DNA of 19,202 bases from JBMYQA01 sp049600855 (GTDB taxonomy: Bacteria; Bacteroidota; Bacteroidia; Cytophagales; Flammeovirgaceae). The translations under genes were made by a program, and so were the position numbers. The stretch is from contig JBMYQA010000099.1 in NCBI GenBank assembly GCA_049600855.1, positions 1 to 19,202 on the forward strand, in the 5' to 3' direction. Under the pieces are notes generated by a model, which saw only the letters and a program-made list of their open reading frames with translations, was not told where the DNA came from and made no database searches. Below, piece by piece: positions 16,377-19,202 of this stretch; position 1 is the stretch's first letter, and each line of letters starts with the position of its first letter.

Positions 16377-16723
16377 AGTTGGAGATTCAAGTTCTTAATC
16401 AATCTAAAGAATATAACATTGAACAACAACTCATCATGAAATCATTAACATTCGTTCAATTTATTTTTATCCTTTCATTGCAGTTACCAATACTTTACCC
16501 AAATGTTAAAAAGAAAAATATGACGTAAAAACACGTCATAAAACTGTATATTATAGGATAGCTCCAGCTAGAAAACACTCATATTAAAAGAGTTACTCAA
16601 ATAAAAGTGATCAAAATAGTGTGAATAAGTAACATGATAACTAAACAAAAATTTAGGAGTAAAGCAAGTTTGATTTGACTTAATATTAATTAAATATTAA
16701 CTTAGTATTTCTTTTTGTAATTT
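16377..16723. other. 347-bp divergent intergenic region between the CHAT operon and the transglutaminase-like gene
   Basis: This AT-rich region must hold the promoters of both divergent genes. The only clear structure is the palindrome at 16519-16540. No convincing TAnnTTTG with a TTTG partner was found on either strand. TAATTTTTG at 16718-16726 is a loose match that overlaps the first possible start codon of the rightward gene. Short frames here are spurious. Confidence 0.6.
16519..16540. promoter_or_regulatory. Palindrome TATGACGT-N6-ACGTCATA, possible operator or attenuator
   Basis: There is a perfect 8-bp inverted repeat with a 6-bp spacer, 143 bp upstream of the CHAT gene start and 184 bp upstream of the rightward gene. 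Symmetry and spacing suit a dimeric regulator. Read on the minus strand it is followed by ATTTTTCTTTTT, so it could also act as an attenuator in the CHAT leader. A similar sequence lies at 17590-17613. Confidence 0.45.
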
Positions 16724-17524
16724 TTGATTAACATTTACGTAATATTGAGAAAAGTTTGGATAATATTGATACTTCTATCGCTTTTTACCCCTTCACTTAG
16801 TTTTGCTAAAGGGGGTAATAAGACTATACACACAGAAAATTTAATTGAGATCTTATTAAGTTATGATCACATCCTCAAGAATCCACCATCGATTTCTACC
16901 TACAATTCGACTTATCAGAAAACACTGACTGCATTTGAAGAAAAAAAGCAGAAATGGAATCAGGATAAGCGCTTTTTAGCACATGTATTTTTCAAGATTC
17001 ATCAAGAATACCTAAAAAAATATGCTCCGCTTCCTTCGTTTAAAGCCACACTTAAAAATGGAACATACGGCTGCTTAACAGGGACTATTTTATATGCGCT
17101 ATTTCTGAAAGATTTAGGCTACAACTACGAATTGATTGAAAGCAATTATCACATTGTTCTCATTGTGAAGGTAAAAGATGAACGCTTTTTATTTGAAGCT
17201 ACAGACCCTATACATGGTTTCATTACTAATAGTAGCCAAATTGATTCAAAACTGGCAGCGATGCAGGCAGCTAATCGGGGAAAAGGGGAAAAAGGGAAGT
17301 ACTATTTCACTACCCAAACGTACAATAAGGTTACCTTAAGCAATTTAATTGGACTTCAATTGTATAATATGGCGATTGTAGCCTATAACCACCATAACTT
17401 CAAGGAGGCTGCCAAACTACTGAGTCACGCCAAACGCTATTACAGTTCTGAAAGATTAGAAGAATTTTCCCAGCTATTGATTAGCCAACTGAATGCACAA
17501 TTAATATCTGGAATTCAAGAATAG
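16724..17524 (+). CDS. Exported protein with possible transglutaminase-like Cys-His-Asp triad
   Basis: This 266-residue protein has an N-terminal signal peptide (KVWIILILLSL core, cleavage probably after SFA near residue 28). An alpha-helical segment follows, then a candidate papain/transglutaminase-like core: C117 in YGCLTGTILYALFLK at the start of a helix, H143 in NYHIVLIVKV on a strand, and D161 in FLFEATDP on the next strand. This Cys, His, Asp order and spacing fit the transglutaminase-like fold, but the assignment is by eye. Residues about 205-260 are helical and TPR-like (YNHHNFKEAAKLLSHAKRYY). It would act in the periplasm or outside the cell. A stop at 16718 excludes any ATG start. 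TTG at 16724 is used, and TTG at 16745 (MRKVWIIL) gives a better signal peptide. It diverges from the CHAT operon. Confidence 0.75.
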   Translation: MINIYVILRKVWIILILLSLFTPSLSFAKGGNKTIHTENLIEILLSYDHILKNPPSISTYNSTYQKTLTAFEEKKQKWNQDKRFLAHVFFKIHQEYLKKYAPLPSFKATLKNGTYGCLTGTILYALFLKDLGYNYELIESNYHIVLIVKVKDERFLFEATDPIHGFITNSSQIDSKLAAMQAANRGKGEKGKYYFTTQTYNKVTLSNLIGLQLYNMAIVAYNHHNFKEAAKLLSHAKRYYSSERLEEFSQLLISQLNAQLISGIQE

Positions 17525-17589
17525 ATAGAAACTATTGGCAAGGATTTACCCCTTCTGCCTGTCTACTTTCCAATGTCCTTAAGGGAATA

Positions 17590-17613
17590 CATGTACGTAA
17601 ATTTCACGTCATG
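17590..17613. repeat. Second ACGT palindrome, similar to the one at 16519-16540
   Basis: CATGTACGT and ACGTCATG form an imperfect inverted repeat (one bulged T) around AAATTTC. On the minus strand it reads ATGACGTG, three bases, TTTACGT, close to ATGACGTG, one base or so, TTTTACGT at 16519-16540. It lies 66 bp after the stop of the transglutaminase-like gene. It may be a shared protein-binding site or chance. Confidence 0.35.
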
Positions 17614-17690
17614 CTGATCAGTAGCACCATTACTTGATAGGCTACTTTAAAAAAAGGTTAGCCCATCGTAAACGCTTTGGTGAAGGCCAT

Positions 17691-17882
17691 CTAGTTTTAA
17701 ATTTCACACCCCGCTATTACACTGTAAACGAAGTAATTTAACACTTTGCTATAAGCGTAAATCTGAAGATTTACTCGATTGCTGTTTGTAGAGGACGTTT
17801 TACTAACTCTACAAACAACTTCAGAATGTTAAATAATTTAGTTTACACAGTACTATGTAAGGAAGGCTAAATTTAAAATGAG
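17691..17882. repeat. 192-bp foldback (MITE-like) element
   Basis: Outer ends pair as CTAGTTTTAAATTT (17691-17704) with AAATTTAAAATGAG (17869-17882). Middle arms pair as ACTGTAAACGAAGTAATTTAACA-like (from 17721) with TGTTAAATAATTTAGTTT-like (17827-17851). The core is a perfect 11-bp hairpin, TGTTTGTAGAG (17783-17793) with CTCTACAAACA (17807-17817). CTGAAG also recurs in both arms. The left arm carries extra sequence, including a small GTAAATC/GATTTAC hairpin (17757-17774). There is no coding frame. It fills most of the 416-bp gap between the transglutaminase-like gene and the DUF2256 gene; the remainder shows only the 17590-17613 palindrome. Confidence 0.65.
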
Positions 17883-17940
17883 TTGGAGGTGAAGCTAAAC
17901 TAAATCAAAAACAATTGGTTTTGAAGGAAAAAACCTTTAT

Positions 17941-18075
17941 ATGAAAAAACAGCATTTACCCTCTAAAGTTTGCCCCGTTTGTCATCGCCCATTTACTTGG
18001 CGGAAAAAGTGGAAAGCCGTTTGGGATGAGGTGAAGTATTGTAGTGAGCGTTGTAGGCGAAATAAATCATCTTGA
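17941..18075 (+). CDS. DUF2256 family small zinc-ribbon-like protein
   Basis: This 44-residue protein begins MKKQHLPSKVCPVC and continues HRPFTWRKKW, then YCSERCRRNK. The pattern LPxKxCPVCxRPFTWRKKW ... WDEVKYCSERCRR is the DUF2256 signature. The four cysteines (C11, C14, C34, C38) suggest one bound zinc. It is of complete family length. The ATG at 17941 is preceded by AAGGAAAAAACC, possibly a ribosome-binding stretch. Elsewhere DUF2256 genes are often found next to photolyase/cryptochrome genes (recalled), but none is seen here. The function is unknown. The 229-bp stretch to the next stop holds only the terminator at 18238-18271. Confidence 0.9.
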   Translation: MKKQHLPSKVCPVCHRPFTWRKKWKAVWDEVKYCSERCRRNKSS

Positions 18076-18237
18076 TTTGATGTTAAGCAGGAGATTTAGC
18101 AAATTAACAGATAGCCATTGTATGAAGAAATAGCCGTATGAGATTTTTCATTAAGCTCAACTTTAGCCGTGATCACTAAAGTTAAACATAGGAGATGTTA
18201 TAAAATTAATTTACAGTCGAACTTAAAATTGTCGTAT

Positions 18238-18271
18238 AAAAAAAGTCAGTGCATGTATGACACACACTGAC
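18238..18271 (-). terminator. Rho-independent terminator of the T9SS-sorted protein gene
   Basis: Read on the minus strand, GTCAGTG pairs perfectly with CACTGAC around a 13-nt loop and is followed by seven T residues. It begins 34 bp after the stop codon of the minus-strand gene at 18305, in the right orientation and place. Confidence 0.85.
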
Positions 18272-18304
18272 CATGAATCAAATCAAAATTACTGGCACAA
18301 CATC

Positions 18305-19202
18305 TTATTGCTTCACCAGCTTTGTTGTCATTACTTTATCTCCCTCAATAGCTCGAATCACATATACACCAGACTGAATACCCCTCAACGAAATATGTGC
18401 TTCGCCATTCTTCATTTCACCTTGAGCCACTTGCTTTCCAGTTACGTCCATCACTACATATTTAGCAGAAGTAAACCCTGATGCTCTCAAAGACACTTCA
18501 TTAGTTGCTGGATTAGGATAAGCGACTAAACCATCATTGATAAGCTTTGCAGTAGTCGTAAATTGCGCAGCAGTGGTACTATTCACACAGAAGTTCTTAG
18601 TTTCTGAAGAACCGAAAGATCCTCCTGAGGCTAATGTTGTGCTTCCTTCGGTTAATGCGTATGAACCGTTACCATATGAACAACAGATGCCATCTCCATA
18701 GGAATCATTGATTACAAAATCATAACAGCCCGCTGCTAAGTTGAATGTCTCCGTATACGTTTGGTTATTGCCATAACCGCTACCTGTCGCAATTGCTGTA
18801 CCTGAGCTATTTCTCAATTCCCAGCTTGTTTCTGAGCCATAGTTGTCAGTTACTAAAGTCAATACAACCGTTGAAGTGCCACCACCTCCGCCTCCACCAC
18901 CAGAGGTAGAAACGCTGATGTTATCTACAGCAATGTCTGAGCTCCAGCCTGAACCTGAAGTCGCTAAGAATCGCAATTGGACCGAACCGCCTGTATAAGA
19001 CGCTAAATCTACAGTAGCTGACTGCCATGCTGTGCCTTGACTACCTGAAATGCTCCATACATTGCTCCAAGTTGAGCCATTATCTGAACTCGCTTCTAAA
19101 ACTAATGAACCCATCGCTGTGCCATTCATGTGGTAATCAAATCCGAAGCTCGCACTTGACTCACCTGACAAGTTGAAACATGGGCTGTTTAAGTAAGCAG
19201 TT
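18305..19202 (-). CDS. C-terminal part of a T9SS-secreted protein with MAM-like domain (start beyond window)
   Basis: The frame is open to the right edge (TAYLNSPCFNLSGES...), so the first apparent start codon, a TTG at 19171, lies inside a domain and is not the real start. The visible part begins with a MAM-like domain (SPCFNLSG, FDYHMNGTAMGSL, ISGSQGTAWQ, LRFLATSGSGWSSDIAVDNI). A run of glycines follows, then a beta domain with NYGSETSWELRNSSG, GCYDFVINDSYGDGICCSYG, and a C-terminal type IX sorting domain (YPNPATNEVSL ... GVYVIRAIEGDKVMTTKLVKQ). In Bacteroidota this tail is frequent on secreted metalloproteases and other exoenzymes, so a catalytic domain probably lies upstream beyond the window, but it is not seen. 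T9SS exports and anchors such proteins. A strong terminator follows the gene. Confidence 0.92.
   Translation of the reverse strand, partial: TAYLNSPCFNLSGESSASFGFDYHMNGTAMGSLVLEASSDNGSTWSNVWSISGSQGTAWQSATVDLASYTGGSVQLRFLATSGSGWSSDIAVDNISVSTSGGGGGGGGTSTVVLTLVTDNYGSETSWELRNSSGTAIATGSGYGNNQTYTETFNLAAGCYDFVINDSYGDGICCSYGNGSYALTEGSTTLASGGSFGSSETKNFCVNSTTAAQFTTTAKLINDGLVAYPNPATNEVSLRASGFTSAKYVVMDVTGKQVAQGEMKNGEAHISLRGIQSGVYVIRAIEGDKVMTTKLVKQ

Noticed and set aside
18305..19171. Treating the TTG at 19171 as the real start of the T9SS-sorted gene
   Set aside because: The frame stays open to the edge and TTG lies inside the MAM-like domain, after SPCFN; the gene is partial.

Overview
The window looks like a chromosome segment from a Bacteroidota bacterium, probably an aquatic member of the Cytophagales or a related group. 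The evidence is an AT-rich composition, a type IX secretion sorting domain on the right-edge protein, a SpoIIE phosphatase of the Bacteroidota type, a DUF6913-like protein, little sign of Shine-Dalgarno sequences, a candidate TAnnTTTG promoter box, and degenerate foldback repeats with TGTCATTTCGA-type ends. The species cannot be named from the sequence alone.

Left part (1-8.9 kb). A secreted surface protein with 18 in-phase 25-residue BspA/DUF285-type repeats runs off the left edge on the minus strand. A membrane-anchored SpoIIE-type phosphatase diverges from it. It converges on a small DUF6913-like gene, which is followed by ligA (NAD-dependent DNA ligase). A 490-bp gap holding a foldback element separates ligA from a gene that fuses a Rieske domain to a glutamate-synthase-type FMN domain.

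Centre (9.1-16.4 kb, minus strand). This is the most interesting part. A tight cluster reads: a 1319-residue CHAT caspase-like protease / nSTAND-type ATPase / transmembrane helix / coiled coil / WD40 protein; then, 14 bp on, a TPR plus outer-membrane beta-barrel protein; then, with a 4-bp overlap, a lipoprotein with a propeller-like motif; and, after 100 bp, a two-helix membrane protein of unknown function. The charge pattern around the single helix suggests that the protease and ATPase are cytoplasmic and the WD40 sensor is periplasmic. The cluster could therefore link events at the outer membrane to a cytoplasmic caspase-like effector. This is inference from sequence and gene order.

Right part (16.4-19.2 kb). 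A divergent gene encodes an exported protein with a possible Cys-His-Asp transglutaminase-like triad. Two similar palindromes flank it. Next come a 192-bp foldback element, a 44-residue DUF2256 zinc-ribbon-type gene, a strong terminator, and the C-terminal part of a secreted protein (MAM-like domain, Cys-containing beta domain, T9SS sorting domain) that runs off the right edge. No tRNA, rRNA, CRISPR array, integrase or transposase gene was seen.
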